Shown here piece after piece: positions 56,334 through 64,000 of a DNA stretch of 64,000 bases. The notes below the pieces were generated by a model. That model made no database searches. It was given only the letters and a program-made list of their open reading frames with translations, and was not told where the DNA came from. Positions within the stretch are counted from its first letter, which is position 1; each line of letters opens with the position of its first letter. The position numbers and the translations under genes are program-made. The stretch is from Marinobacter salinexigens (GTDB lineage: Bacteria; Pseudomonadota; Gammaproteobacteria; Pseudomonadales; Oleiphilaceae): NCBI RefSeq assembly GCF_008370345.1, contig NZ_VTUU01000003.1:1-64000 (forward strand). Reading direction: 5' to 3'.

Positions 56334-57692
56334 TCAGAACAGTTTCAGGTAGCGCTCGACTTCCCAGGAAGACACGTGGTTCTGATAGCTGTCCCACTCT
56401 CCGCGCTTGTACTCGATAAAACTGTTGAACATCGCTTCACCAAAGACTTCCTTCGCCAGCGGGTCGGCTTCGAAGGCATCAACCGCTTCGCCCAGGTTGC
56501 GCGGCAGGTATTCGATGCCCTGCTCGGCAATTTCGGCATCGCTGTAGTTGTACATGTTCTCGTGGTGCGGAGCGCCTGCGTCCAGACCCTCACGGATACC
56601 TTCCAGACCCGCCGCCAGAATCAGGGCACTGCCCAGGTACGGGTTACAGGCGATATCCGCAGCGCGACATTCAATGCGGCCACCCACGCCCGGAATACGG
56701 ATCATGTTGGTGCGGTTGTTGGAGCCATAGCACATGAATACCGGCGCCCAGGTGGACCCGGACATACTGCCCTGACGCACCAGACGCTTATAGCTGTTCA
56801 CCGTCGGTGCAATCACCGCACTGATGGCAGCGCCGTGCTTGAGCACACCGGCGATGAAGTGATAGGCCAGCTTGCTGATACCGCAGTTGTGGGGGTCATC
56901 ACCTTTCGGTTCAAACAGGTTTTCACCGGTTTTCAGGTCCGCCAGGGACATGTTGTAGTGCGCGCCACTGCCGGTACGGTCGGCGAACGGCTTCGGCATG
57001 AAGCTGGCAAAGGCACCGTGTTTACGGGCAATTTCGTTGGCCATCATGCGGAAGAACACCAGTCGGTCAGCCATGGTCAGACCGTCGGCGTATTTGAAGT
57101 CGGTTTCGAACTGGCCGTTAGCATCTTCGTGGTCAAAGGAATACACATCCCAGCCCAGTTCGTTCATGGCCTCGACCAGCTCGTCGAGAATTTCCAGGTT
57201 GTCCATCAGGGTACGAGGGTCATAGCAGGGCTTACCAAGCGTATCGCGATCACTCAGAGGCGCAAAACCGCCATCTTCAGTGTCCTTGAACAGGAAAAAT
57301 TCGGTTTCGATACCCAGGTTGAACTGATAGCCCATATCCGCGGCGGCGCTCAGCTGGCGGCGGAAAATGTTACGGGAACAAGCTTCAAACGGCGCACCGT
57401 TCAGGTAAAGGTTGCCAGGGAACCACGCCAGCTGGCGATTCCAGGGGCAAATAGCGACGCCGTTTGCGTCTGGCATGGCGGCTACTTCATCGTCGGATAT
57501 ATCCTGAGGTACACCATCCAGTGCCGCACCGGTATACAGCTCGGAACCTTCCATCATCTGGCCCAGGTGAGCAACCGGTACGAATTTGCCTTTTGATACG
57601 CCATGGATATCCACATAGCTGGCCATCGCATATTTAACGCCCGCGTCTGTGAGTTTCTCTTTCAGGGCCTGGGTGCTGGTCAATTCAGTCAT
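56334..57692 (-). CDS. Glutamine synthetase family, type III/GlnT-like
   Basis: From ATG 57692 (AGAGGAAA) this is a 452-residue cytosolic ligase. The N-terminal beta-Grasp domain is short (about 15-105, YVDIHGVSKGKFVP). The catalytic domain has LGIETEFFLF, MPKPFADRTGSGAHYNMSL, the VNSYKRLV segment and SNNRTNMIRIPG for ATP and glutamate binding. It resembles the GlnT group, which includes gamma-glutamylmethylamide synthetase, more than GlnA, and the KPxxxxx adenylation loop of GlnA is not seen. It may join glutamate to ammonia or to an amine. It lies divergent to the MetX-like hydrolase. Confidence 0.88.
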   Translation of the reverse strand: MTELTSTQALKEKLTDAGVKYAMASYVDIHGVSKGKFVPVAHLGQMMEGSELYTGAALDGVPQDISDDEVAAMPDANGVAICPWNRQLAWFPGNLYLNGAPFEACSRNIFRRQLSAAADMGYQFNLGIETEFFLFKDTEDGGFAPLSDRDTLGKPCYDPRTLMDNLEILDELVEAMNELGWDVYSFDHEDANGQFETDFKYADGLTMADRLVFFRMMANEIARKHGAFASFMPKPFADRTGSGAHYNMSLADLKTGENLFEPKGDDPHNCGISKLAYHFIAGVLKHGAAISAVIAPTVNSYKRLVRQGSMSGSTWAPVFMCYGSNNRTNMIRIPGVGGRIECRAADIACNPYLGSALILAAGLEGIREGLDAGAPHHENMYNYSDAEIAEQGIEYLPRNLGEAVDAFEADPLAKEVFGEAMFNSFIEYKRGEWDSYQNHVSSWEVERYLKLF

Positions 57693-57768
57693 CGTCGTTT
57701 CCTCTCTGCAGCCCTTTGGGCGGGCGCTCATTGAATAAGTGTTTCTGGCACAGAACTTTCATTCAACT

Positions 57769-57792
57769 TACATGCCAGCATGTATATATAAT
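57769..57792 (+). promoter_or_regulatory. Palindromic operator and -10 box between the GS gene and the MetX-like gene
   Basis: TACATGC-CA-GCATGTA (57769-57784) is a perfect palindrome with 7-bp arms. A perfect TATAAT follows at 57787-57792 and drives the hydrolase. A repressor here, perhaps the TetR protein, would control both directions. The remainder of 57693-57834 has only ribosome sites. Confidence 0.6.
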
Positions 57793-57834
57793 TGAATTTA
57801 ACAGCCCTGAAGAGCTATCGGAAAGGAGAATTAA

Positions 57835-58863
57835 ATGTCTGATTTAAATTGGGTTATTGAGGATTTCGAAGTTCAGGATTTTTCTCTGTCCAGTGGCAAA
57901 ACACTCACGTCAGCCCGCCTTCGCTACCACAGAATCGGGACGTTGAATGCACCAAAAGATAACCTGATACTGCTTCCCACGTACTATGGTGGTGCAGCAG
58001 AGGGTAATTATCCCTGGGTTGGGGGTGACAGCCCACTGGACCCCGAACGCTACTGCATTGTTATCCCCTCATTGCTGGGAGCCGGCGAATCATCATCACC
58101 CTCCAATACCCACGATGATCAGGCTGGAGGCAACTTCCCGCACGTCAGCCTATATGACAATGTGATGCTGCAGAAGCGACTGGTTGATGAGGTATTTGGC
58201 GGAGCGTCTCTCGCCATGGTCATGGGCTGGTCCATGGGCGGCATGCAGGCGCTGCAATGGGGTTGCCTGTTCCCTGACAAAGTCAGATCCGTTCTCGCCA
58301 CTTGCTGTACCGCACGCTGTTATCCCCACAATTACGTGTTCCTGGAGGGGGTAAAGGCTGCCCTTACCTGCGATCAGGACTATCAGGACGGGCAGTATCA
58401 GCATCCACCGGAACGCGGGCTTAAGGCATTTGCACGGGTGTATGCCGGCTGGGCATATTCCCAGTCATTCTTCCGCCAGCAGCTATGGAAAACCCTTGGT
58501 TTCCAATCCATCGGCGAACTGCTGAGCTTCTGGGAAGCGGATCATCTTGCCCAGGACGCCAACGACCTTCTGACCGTGCTTCATACCTGGCAACAGGGCG
58601 ACATCAGCAACAACCCTGTATTCAACGGTGACTACGAGGCGGCACTGGCAGCCATCACGATGCCCACCCGGATCATGCCCAGCACCACCGACCTGTATTT
58701 CACCGAAGTGGATGCCGAAAGCGACGCACAGCGTATGCCCGGAGCCAGCTCTATCCCCCTGCCTTCAGACTGGGGTCACATCGCGGGTGGGGCCGGCCGC
58801 GAGCACGCGAGCCACGAACGGATTATGGCTGCTGCACACAAACTTCTCGGCGAGGCGCAATAA
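57835..58863 (+). CDS. Alpha/beta hydrolase, MetX (homoserine O-acetyltransferase)-like
   Basis: This 342-residue protein has a MetX-type fold: nucleophile elbow GWSMGGMQ with S133, an acid in STTDLYF and H in DWGHIAGG. The stretch NLILLPTYYGG and LGAGESSSPSNTHDDQAGGN are typical of the MetX-like hydrolases that lack proven methionine-pathway activity. No other methionine genes are adjacent. Divergence from a GS-type gene within the guanidine region suggests a role in nitrogen metabolism, perhaps hydrolysing an amide or ester product. The start has AAAGGAG before it. Confidence 0.85.
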   Translation: MSDLNWVIEDFEVQDFSLSSGKTLTSARLRYHRIGTLNAPKDNLILLPTYYGGAAEGNYPWVGGDSPLDPERYCIVIPSLLGAGESSSPSNTHDDQAGGNFPHVSLYDNVMLQKRLVDEVFGGASLAMVMGWSMGGMQALQWGCLFPDKVRSVLATCCTARCYPHNYVFLEGVKAALTCDQDYQDGQYQHPPERGLKAFARVYAGWAYSQSFFRQQLWKTLGFQSIGELLSFWEADHLAQDANDLLTVLHTWQQGDISNNPVFNGDYEAALAAITMPTRIMPSTTDLYFTEVDAESDAQRMPGASSIPLPSDWGHIAGGAGREHASHERIMAAAHKLLGEAQ

Positions 58864-58867
58864 CGGT

Positions 58868-58917
58868 GCACCAAAACAATGCAAGCACAGTTTTGGTGCG
58901 CGAAATTGCGCCAAAAT
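58868..58917. promoter_or_regulatory. Array of palindromic half-sites upstream of the second guanidine leader (candidate enhancer)
   Basis: GCACCAAAAC (58868-58877) and GTTTTGGTGC (58890-58899) form a perfect 10-bp-arm repeat, followed by GCGCCAAAA (58909-58917), which can pair with the second arm. GCACC/GGTGC is the core of NtrC-type sites. They lie 38-87 bp before a sigma-54 -24 box. Confidence 0.55.
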
Positions 58918-58953
58918 TTCGAAATAACCCCATAAAAACCGGCTTTTACAAGC

Positions 58954-58968
58954 TGGCACATACCCTGC
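58954..58968 (+). promoter_or_regulatory. Sigma-54 promoter of the permease-ATPase-allophanate hydrolase operon
   Basis: TGGCACATACCCTGC has GG and GC with ten bases between, matching TGGCAC-N5-TTGC closely. Transcription would begin near 58980, about 70 bp before the riboswitch. It fits nitrogen (NtrC) control. No other gene lies within 58864-59212. Confidence 0.72.
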
Positions 58969-59051
58969 AAGTACCCAAGTGCATGCAAAAAGGTTTCAGA
59001 GCCTTTACCGCTGCGATACCGCAACACGCGCGGCACACACAATTTGATCAA

Positions 59052-59160
59052 TGGGTGACTAGGGTTCCGGCCCGGGCAGAGAACTTCAATCAGCCTGGGC
59101 GGCTGGTCCGAGAGTTGCCGACCTCTGGGAGGTTACACGGCGGGACAAAAGCCCGGGAGA
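59052..59160 (+). ncRNA. Guanidine-I riboswitch (ykkC), second copy
   Basis: ACTAGGGTTCCGG, GCTGGTCCGAGAG, GGTTACACGGCGGGACAAAA and GCCCGGGAGA follow in order as in the first copy. The closing helix GGTGAC/GTTGCC includes wobble pairs. The sequences of the variable loop differ strongly from the first copy, so they are not a recent duplication. It lies 53 bp before the permease. Confidence 0.95.
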
Positions 59161-59212
59161 TTGAATCGGACTCGATTCTGTTGCCGTGTTGTATAACCAG
59201 AGGAGACGCATA

Positions 59213-60028
59213 ATGCGACTGATCAACCGCCACCCCGGGCGAAGTCTGGCCTTGATTCTTGGCCTGCTGCCGTTCCTGTTGATAATCCTTATCTACGGAA
59301 TAGCCTCTCAGGAACGTCTGGCGGAGAACCCCAACGACAAACTTCTGCCCGGCCTCGAACAGATGACTGCCGCGGTTGACCGCATGGCCTTCCAGGAAGA
59401 CCGCCGCAGTGGCGACATCCTGATGTGGCAGGATACAACCGCCAGCCTGGCCCGCCTTGGCATGGGCGTTGGTATCGCAGCCCTTCTGGCTCTTGCCGTT
59501 GGCCTGCTCAACGGGACCCTGCCTCTGGTTCGTGCCAATCTGGCTCCACTGGTTTCCGCGCTTTCCATGGTCCCGCCGCTGGCGATACTGCCGATACTGT
59601 TTATTGTCTTCGGCCTCGGGGAGCTCTCCAAAGTCATGCTGATTGTCATCGGCACCGCTCCAATCATGATGAGGGATGTCGCACAACGGGTAAGGGAGCT
59701 GCCCGGTGAACAACTGATCAAGCTCCAGACCCTTGGTGCCAATTCCTGGCAAGTGATCACCCGCATGGCGCTGCCCCAGGTACTGCCGCGACTGATCGAC
59801 GCGGTGCGCCTGAGCCTCGGGCCCGCCTGGCTGTTTCTGATCGCTGCTGAGGCCATCGCTTCCACGGAAGGTCTCGGCTACCGAATTTTCCTGGTGCGCC
59901 GCTACCTCGCCATGGATGTGATCCTGCCCTACGTTATCTGGATCACTATCCTCGCCATCGTTATCGACCAGTGTCTGCGCCTTGCCAACCGCAGGCTGTT
60001 CCCGTGGTACAACGCAGGAGGCCACTGA
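59213..60028 (+). CDS. ABC transporter permease for guanidine (NitT/TauT type)
   Basis: This 271-residue inner-membrane permease starts at ATG 59213, after AGAGGAG. About six spans are visible, with LVSALSMVPPLAILPILFIV and the EAA-like loop TLGANSWQVITRMALPQVLP that contacts the ATPase. It works with the binding protein at 53028 and the ATPase just downstream. The stop overlaps the next ATG (TGATG). Confidence 0.9.
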   Translation: MRLINRHPGRSLALILGLLPFLLIILIYGIASQERLAENPNDKLLPGLEQMTAAVDRMAFQEDRRSGDILMWQDTTASLARLGMGVGIAALLALAVGLLNGTLPLVRANLAPLVSALSMVPPLAILPILFIVFGLGELSKVMLIVIGTAPIMMRDVAQRVRELPGEQLIKLQTLGANSWQVITRMALPQVLPRLIDAVRLSLGPAWLFLIAAEAIASTEGLGYRIFLVRRYLAMDVILPYVIWITILAIVIDQCLRLANRRLFPWYNAGGH

Positions 60029-60813
60029 TGAGTTTTATTTCTGTTAATAACGTCTGGAAGGAATACGGCGATCAGGTGATCCTCGAAAAACTCAACCTGG
60101 AGGTTGATCAGGGCGAGTTCTGCACCCTGGTGGGCGCCTCAGGTTGCGGTAAATCCACCTTCCTGAAGATGCTGCTGGGGCAGGAACAACCCAGCCGCGG
60201 CGAACTCCTGCTCGAGGGCCAGCCCTTTCCGGGAGAGCCCGACCGCAACCGGGGCATCGTCTTCCAGCGCTACTCCGTATTCCCACACCTGACCGTTCGT
60301 CAAAACGTCCTGATGGGTCTGGAACTGGAACAGAAACCATTGCTCGGCAAGCTCTTTGGCAGTGCCCGTCGCAAGGCACTGGAGCAGGTCGACGCCATGC
60401 TGGAATCGGTGGGGCTCACGCCGGCAGCCCACAAATGGCCTCATGAACTGTCTGGCGGTATGCAACAGCGCCTGGCCATTGCCCAGTCACTGATCATGAA
60501 GCCCCGCGTCCTTTTGCTTGATGAACCCTTTGGTGCCCTCGACCCCGGCATTCGGGCCGACATGCACGAACTGCTGTTGAAGCTGTGGAAAGAGACCGGA
60601 ACCACGATTTTCATGGTCACCCACGATCTCACCGAAGGTTTCTATCTGGGCACCCGTCTTCTGGTGTTCGACAAGATCCGCAGGGATCCGCACGACCCCC
60701 AGGCTTACGGAGCCACCATTACCTACGACCTGCCGATCGGTAAAAACGATCGGGCGACATTCCAGGATATTTCTGATTCGGTTTCGGCCACTGCCCGAAA
60801 CCAGGCTGCTTGA
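60028..60813 (+). CDS. ABC transporter ATPase for guanidine (NitT/TauT type)
   Basis: This 261-residue ATPase has Walker A GASGCGKST, the signature LSGGMQQR, Walker B VLLLDEPFGALDP, and the switch His in MVTHDLTEGF. These are standard for the nitrate/sulfonate/taurine group. ATG 60028 overlaps the permease stop. A frame open to 59971 is within the permease and is not used. Confidence 0.92.
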   Translation: MSFISVNNVWKEYGDQVILEKLNLEVDQGEFCTLVGASGCGKSTFLKMLLGQEQPSRGELLLEGQPFPGEPDRNRGIVFQRYSVFPHLTVRQNVLMGLELEQKPLLGKLFGSARRKALEQVDAMLESVGLTPAAHKWPHELSGGMQQRLAIAQSLIMKPRVLLLDEPFGALDPGIRADMHELLLKLWKETGTTIFMVTHDLTEGFYLGTRLLVFDKIRRDPHDPQAYGATITYDLPIGKNDRATFQDISDSVSATARNQAA

Positions 60814-60821
60814 GGTACCAC

Positions 60822-62615
60822 ATGAAGCCACAAAACAATCCACTTGCCCTGTCCACTCTCAGGGAAGCATACGAGAAAGGAACCTTGACGCCGCGGGCAC
60901 TGATCAAGGATCTGCTGGCACGGGCTGAAACCTTTAAAGACCGCAATATCTGGATCCATCTCGCCACCGTGGAAGAACTGGAGCCCTACCTCGCCCGTCT
61001 GGATAAGGCGAGTATGGAGGATCTTCCTCTGTACGGCGTGCCCTTTGCGGTAAAAGACAACATTGACGTGGCCGGCATGCCCACCACCGCCGCCTGTGAA
61101 GCATTTCGCCATACCCCGGACAGCCACGCCACGCTGGTCCGGAAAATGGTCGATGCCGGTGCTATCCCCCTGGGCAAAACCAACCTCGACCAGTTCGCCA
61201 CCGGCCTCGTTGGCACCCGTTCACCCTGGGGCGAATGCCACAACAGCTTCAATCCGGACTACATCTCCGGTGGTTCCTCTTCCGGCTCTGCCGTAGCCGT
61301 CGCCCTCGGGCTGGTCAGCTTTTCCTTTGGTACCGATACCGCAGGTTCCGGCCGGGTTCCCGCCTCATTCAATAACCTGGTTGGCGTAAAACCCACTCTG
61401 GGCCGCCTGAGTGTCAAAGGGGTTGTTCCTGCCTGCCAGACCCTGGACTGTGTGTCCATTTTCGCCCGCGATGCAGAGCAGGCTGGCGTACTACTGTCAC
61501 TCTGTGACGGCACCGACCCTGAGGATCCGTGGCAACGCGCCATGCCGACTGGCATCCGCCCTATTCCACAGCAATTCCGGTTCGGCGTGCCAAAGCCGGA
61601 CCAACTGGATTTCGACGGTGACGAAAGCGCCGCTGAGCTGTTTCAACACAGTATCGCCAACCTGGAACGCCTCGGCGGCATCCCCGTGGAAATTGATTTT
61701 GCGCCGTTCCTGGAAGCTGCACAGCTGCTGTACGAAGGCCCGTGGGTAGCGGAACGCTTCCTGGCGACCTCGCCACTGATCGAAGAACAACCTGATGCCC
61801 TGCTGCCGGTCACACGGACCATCATCGAAGCAGGTCGGGAAGGCGCAGCCAAAGATGCGTTTACCGCCCAGTATCGCCTCAAAGCGCTGAAACATCGGGC
61901 GGACCAGATTCTAGCCTCTGTCGATCTGATGCTTACCCCGACCGCTCCGACCATTTACACCATTGACGCTGTCAACGCCGACCCGATTGCCCTCAACAGC
62001 AAACTCGGCACCTACACTAACTTCATGAATCTGCTGGACTACGCTGCCGTCGCGGTACCGGCCGGACAGCTGGCCAATGGCATGCCCTGGGGTGTCACCC
62101 TGTTCGGTGATGCCTTCCAGGATGAAGAATTGCTCACTCTGGCCGACCGCCTGCATCCACTGGCCAGTGAGACCGTTGGCGCACTGCCGGACCGGGTCAG
62201 TGAAATTCAGCTGCCTCCTACAAGCCGCACCATTGATGTACTGGTGTGCGGTGCACACCTGAGTGGTCTCCCACTGAACCACCAGCTGACGTCCCGGGGA
62301 GCAACCCTGATCTCCGAAACCCATACCGCCGACGCCTATCGGATGTATGCGCTGGCGGGTGGCCCGCCATTCCGGCCAGGCATGATTCGCGACACCGAAA
62401 AAGGCACTTGGTTACCGGTGGAAGTGTGGCGGGTACCTGCCGATCAGTTCGGCAGCTTCGTAGCCGGCATCCCGGCTCCTCTCGGAATTGGCCAGGTGGA
62501 GCTGGAGAGCGGTGACTGGGTTTGTGGATTTATCTGTGAACCCGTGGGGCTTGAAGGAGCCACAGAAATCACCGAACTCGGCGGCTGGAGAAACTATATG
62601 GCACAGAAGTCCTGA
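60822..62615 (+). CDS. atzF: Allophanate hydrolase
   Basis: This is a 597-residue cytosolic enzyme from ATG 60822 (GAGGT). The N-terminal amidase-signature domain (1 to about 440) holds K78 (VKDN), the GGSSSGSA loop (150-157) with the cis-Ser, and the nucleophile S176 (DTAGSGRVP). The C-terminal domain (about 455-597, VCGAHLSGLPLNHQL) is the one found in AtzF/DUR2 that takes the second step. It converts allophanate to CO2 and two ammonia. It completes the guanidine route begun by the carboxylase and CgdAB. Confidence 0.94.
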   Translation: MKPQNNPLALSTLREAYEKGTLTPRALIKDLLARAETFKDRNIWIHLATVEELEPYLARLDKASMEDLPLYGVPFAVKDNIDVAGMPTTAACEAFRHTPDSHATLVRKMVDAGAIPLGKTNLDQFATGLVGTRSPWGECHNSFNPDYISGGSSSGSAVAVALGLVSFSFGTDTAGSGRVPASFNNLVGVKPTLGRLSVKGVVPACQTLDCVSIFARDAEQAGVLLSLCDGTDPEDPWQRAMPTGIRPIPQQFRFGVPKPDQLDFDGDESAAELFQHSIANLERLGGIPVEIDFAPFLEAAQLLYEGPWVAERFLATSPLIEEQPDALLPVTRTIIEAGREGAAKDAFTAQYRLKALKHRADQILASVDLMLTPTAPTIYTIDAVNADPIALNSKLGTYTNFMNLLDYAAVAVPAGQLANGMPWGVTLFGDAFQDEELLTLADRLHPLASETVGALPDRVSEIQLPPTSRTIDVLVCGAHLSGLPLNHQLTSRGATLISETHTADAYRMYALAGGPPFRPGMIRDTEKGTWLPVEVWRVPADQFGSFVAGIPAPLGIGQVELESGDWVCGFICEPVGLEGATEITELGGWRNYMAQKS

Positions 62616-62624
62616 ATCGCGAAG

Positions 62625-62653
62625 GTGGGAATCAGCCTGCTTGCTTCCCACCG
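62625..62653. terminator. Inverted repeat between convergent genes
   Basis: GGTGGGAA and TTCCCACC form a perfect 8-bp stem after the allophanate hydrolase stop and over the end of the MFS gene. There is no clear T-run, so termination is uncertain. Confidence 0.35.
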
Positions 62654-63942
62654 ACCATTCCTCCGAGACGATCCAGTTCTGACTCATCGTAGAAACTCGG
62701 ATCGTCAAACAGGTCCGGCTGGGACTGATCCAGAATCAACTGCAGAACTTCACCTCCGGTCTGCATCATGGGCTCAAAATGAGCCGTCTCGCCAGTAGTC
62801 AGATCCGAAACATGCCGCCTGCGGTAGGCAACGTAAATGCCCAGTACCGCCAGCACGACAGCGATGTATATGGGTAGTCCGTAGGGCCCTGTAAACGTCA
62901 TGATTCCACCTGCGAGCAACGGAGCCACAGCGCAGCCTGCTCCGTGTAGCACCAGCATGTCTGAGGAACCGGATACAACCTCCTCCGCTGACAACTGGTC
63001 GATCAACTGAGCCACTGCCAGGGGGTATAGCGCAAACGCCAGTCCGCCCCACAGGGTAAACGCACCAAACATCAGTTCCCGGGTGAATGCCAACGGCATC
63101 AGAGCAGCGACAACGCCTGCTGCCGCCACAACCGCCAATAGCACAACCACACGGTCGTGGCTGTCCGAGTATCGTCCAATGGGCAACTGCAGCAACGCAC
63201 CTCCCAGAATCGCCAGGCTCATGACCGTACCCACCTCGACAGCCCCGTAGCCGAGACCTGACACATAAACCGGCGTCATCCCCCAGAAAGCCCCCATTGC
63301 CAGCCCGGACAGGAGTGCGGTTACGACCGGCAACGGCGCTATCTTCACCCATTTCCTCAGGCTACTGCCGGCATGATCGGATAGCTGAGGCTGCGGGCGC
63401 CGTGTCAGCGTCATGGGCAACATTGCCCAGCAGATAAACAGGGTAACCAGGGCAAATAACAGGAAGGGAACGCCACTATCCAGCCGAAGGATCTGCTGGG
63501 CCAGAGCCAGGGCGCCCAGGTTAACCACCATGTAAATCGCAAAAATGCGGCCACGCTCATGACGAGCCGACTGCCCGTTAAGCCAGCTTTCGATCACCGT
63601 AATCAGGGTGATGTAGCAAAGGCCGTATATAAATCGCAGGAAAAGCCAGAACCAGGGATCGACCACCATGATGTGAAGCAAGGCACAGGTGGCACAAATT
63701 GATGCACAGAACGCAAAGGTACGAATGTGCCCCATTCGCCTTATCAGGCGACCGCTTACCCAGGTTCCGCAAATAAACCCGCCGAAATAGGCGGACATGA
63801 TGGCGCCAAGCATCAGGCTTGAAAACCCCGCCTGGCTTCCGCTGAGCGTCAGTAAGGTATTGATCAGACCGTTACCCAGTAGCAGTAACGCCACGCTCCA
63901 TAAGATAGAGCGGATCGGTTTGAGCAACTGGAAACTGAGCAT
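62632..63942 (-). CDS. MFS transporter (YcaD-like)
   Basis: From ATG 63942 (GGAGGT) this is a 436-residue major facilitator with 12 predicted spans. The loop GRLIRRMGHIRT and the RFIYGLCYITLITVIESWLN segment recall the YcaD/UMF23 group of uncertain substrate. A hydrophilic C-terminal tail of about 55 residues is acidic. A few codons further upstream are open (63969) but lack a ribosome site. Function is unknown; it may not be linked to guanidine. Confidence 0.85.
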   Translation of the reverse strand: MLSFQLLKPIRSILWSVALLLLGNGLINTLLTLSGSQAGFSSLMLGAIMSAYFGGFICGTWVSGRLIRRMGHIRTFAFCASICATCALLHIMVVDPWFWLFLRFIYGLCYITLITVIESWLNGQSARHERGRIFAIYMVVNLGALALAQQILRLDSGVPFLLFALVTLFICWAMLPMTLTRRPQPQLSDHAGSSLRKWVKIAPLPVVTALLSGLAMGAFWGMTPVYVSGLGYGAVEVGTVMSLAILGGALLQLPIGRYSDSHDRVVVLLAVVAAAGVVAALMPLAFTRELMFGAFTLWGGLAFALYPLAVAQLIDQLSAEEVVSGSSDMLVLHGAGCAVAPLLAGGIMTFTGPYGLPIYIAVVLAVLGIYVAYRRRHVSDLTTGETAHFEPMMQTGGEVLQLILDQSQPDLFDDPSFYDESELDRLGGMVGGKQAG

Positions 63943-64000
63943 TTGAGCACCTCCTGTTCGTGCAAGCACTGTTCAGGAGGTGCAGTTACCGTGCCAGCGA

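Overview
The window looks like a chromosomal segment of a marine gammaproteobacterium close to Marinobacter. This rests on the mix of genes seen: short-amide use, cyclohexanecarboxylate catabolism, guanidine use, NhaB, TonB receptors, and a moderately GC-rich chromosome. The genus is an inference and was not tested by any search. No rRNA, tRNA or CRISPR was recognised.

Positions 1-3746 are an integron. A tyrosine integrase of the IntI type (2763-3746, +) sits behind a promoter overlapped by a LexA box. Divergently from it, on the minus strand, lie about four cassettes: an ORF-less first cassette, a GIY-YIG-like protein, a higBA toxin-antitoxin pair, and a flavodoxin-fold quinone reductase. 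Their attC sites differ in length, and the last one looks like a Vibrio VCR start cut by an IS3-family element running off the left edge.

Positions 3799-8022 hold class Ia ribonucleotide reductase, nrdA-nrdB (minus), behind a cobalamin riboswitch and two candidate NrdR boxes. Positions 8046-17238 (minus) form a short-amide/urea uptake and hydrolysis locus: urtABCDE, aliphatic amidase amiE and the AAA chaperone amiB, then formamidase fmdA and fmdB. The urtA and fmdA upstream regions share the same palindrome. Divergent from urtA is an NCS1-permease/histidine-kinase/receiver fusion followed by a LuxR-type response regulator; these two are the likely sensors and regulators.

Positions 21609-24908 carry a DUF3047 protein, a periplasmic solute-binding protein and the Na+/H+ antiporter NhaB, whose short leader folds strongly. 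Positions 24923-30898 encode cyclohexanecarboxylate degradation to pimeloyl-CoA (badK, aliA, badH, badI, aliB, badR). Positions 30925-41953 contain pxpA, two TonB-dependent siderophore-type receptors, formaldehyde detoxification (frmA, fghA) with a LysR gene, a GlxA-type regulator, an isochorismatase-family hydrolase and an AraC regulator. Positions 42095-47631 hold an uncharacterised exported cluster: two DUF3604 proteins, a PpiC-type isomerase and a HupE/UreJ-type membrane protein.

Positions 47632-62615 form a guanidine assimilation regulon in two pieces. Each piece starts with candidate sigma-54/enhancer sequences followed by a ykkC guanidine-I riboswitch. The first encodes carboxyguanidine deiminase (cgdAB), a biotin carboxylase (guanidine/urea carboxylase type) and an ABC solute-binding protein. 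The second encodes the ABC permease, the ATPase and allophanate hydrolase. Together they would import guanidine and convert it to ammonia and CO2. Between the pieces are a TetR regulator, a ferric-reductase-like flavoprotein, a glutamine-synthetase-family enzyme and a MetX-like alpha/beta hydrolase. An MFS transporter closes the window.
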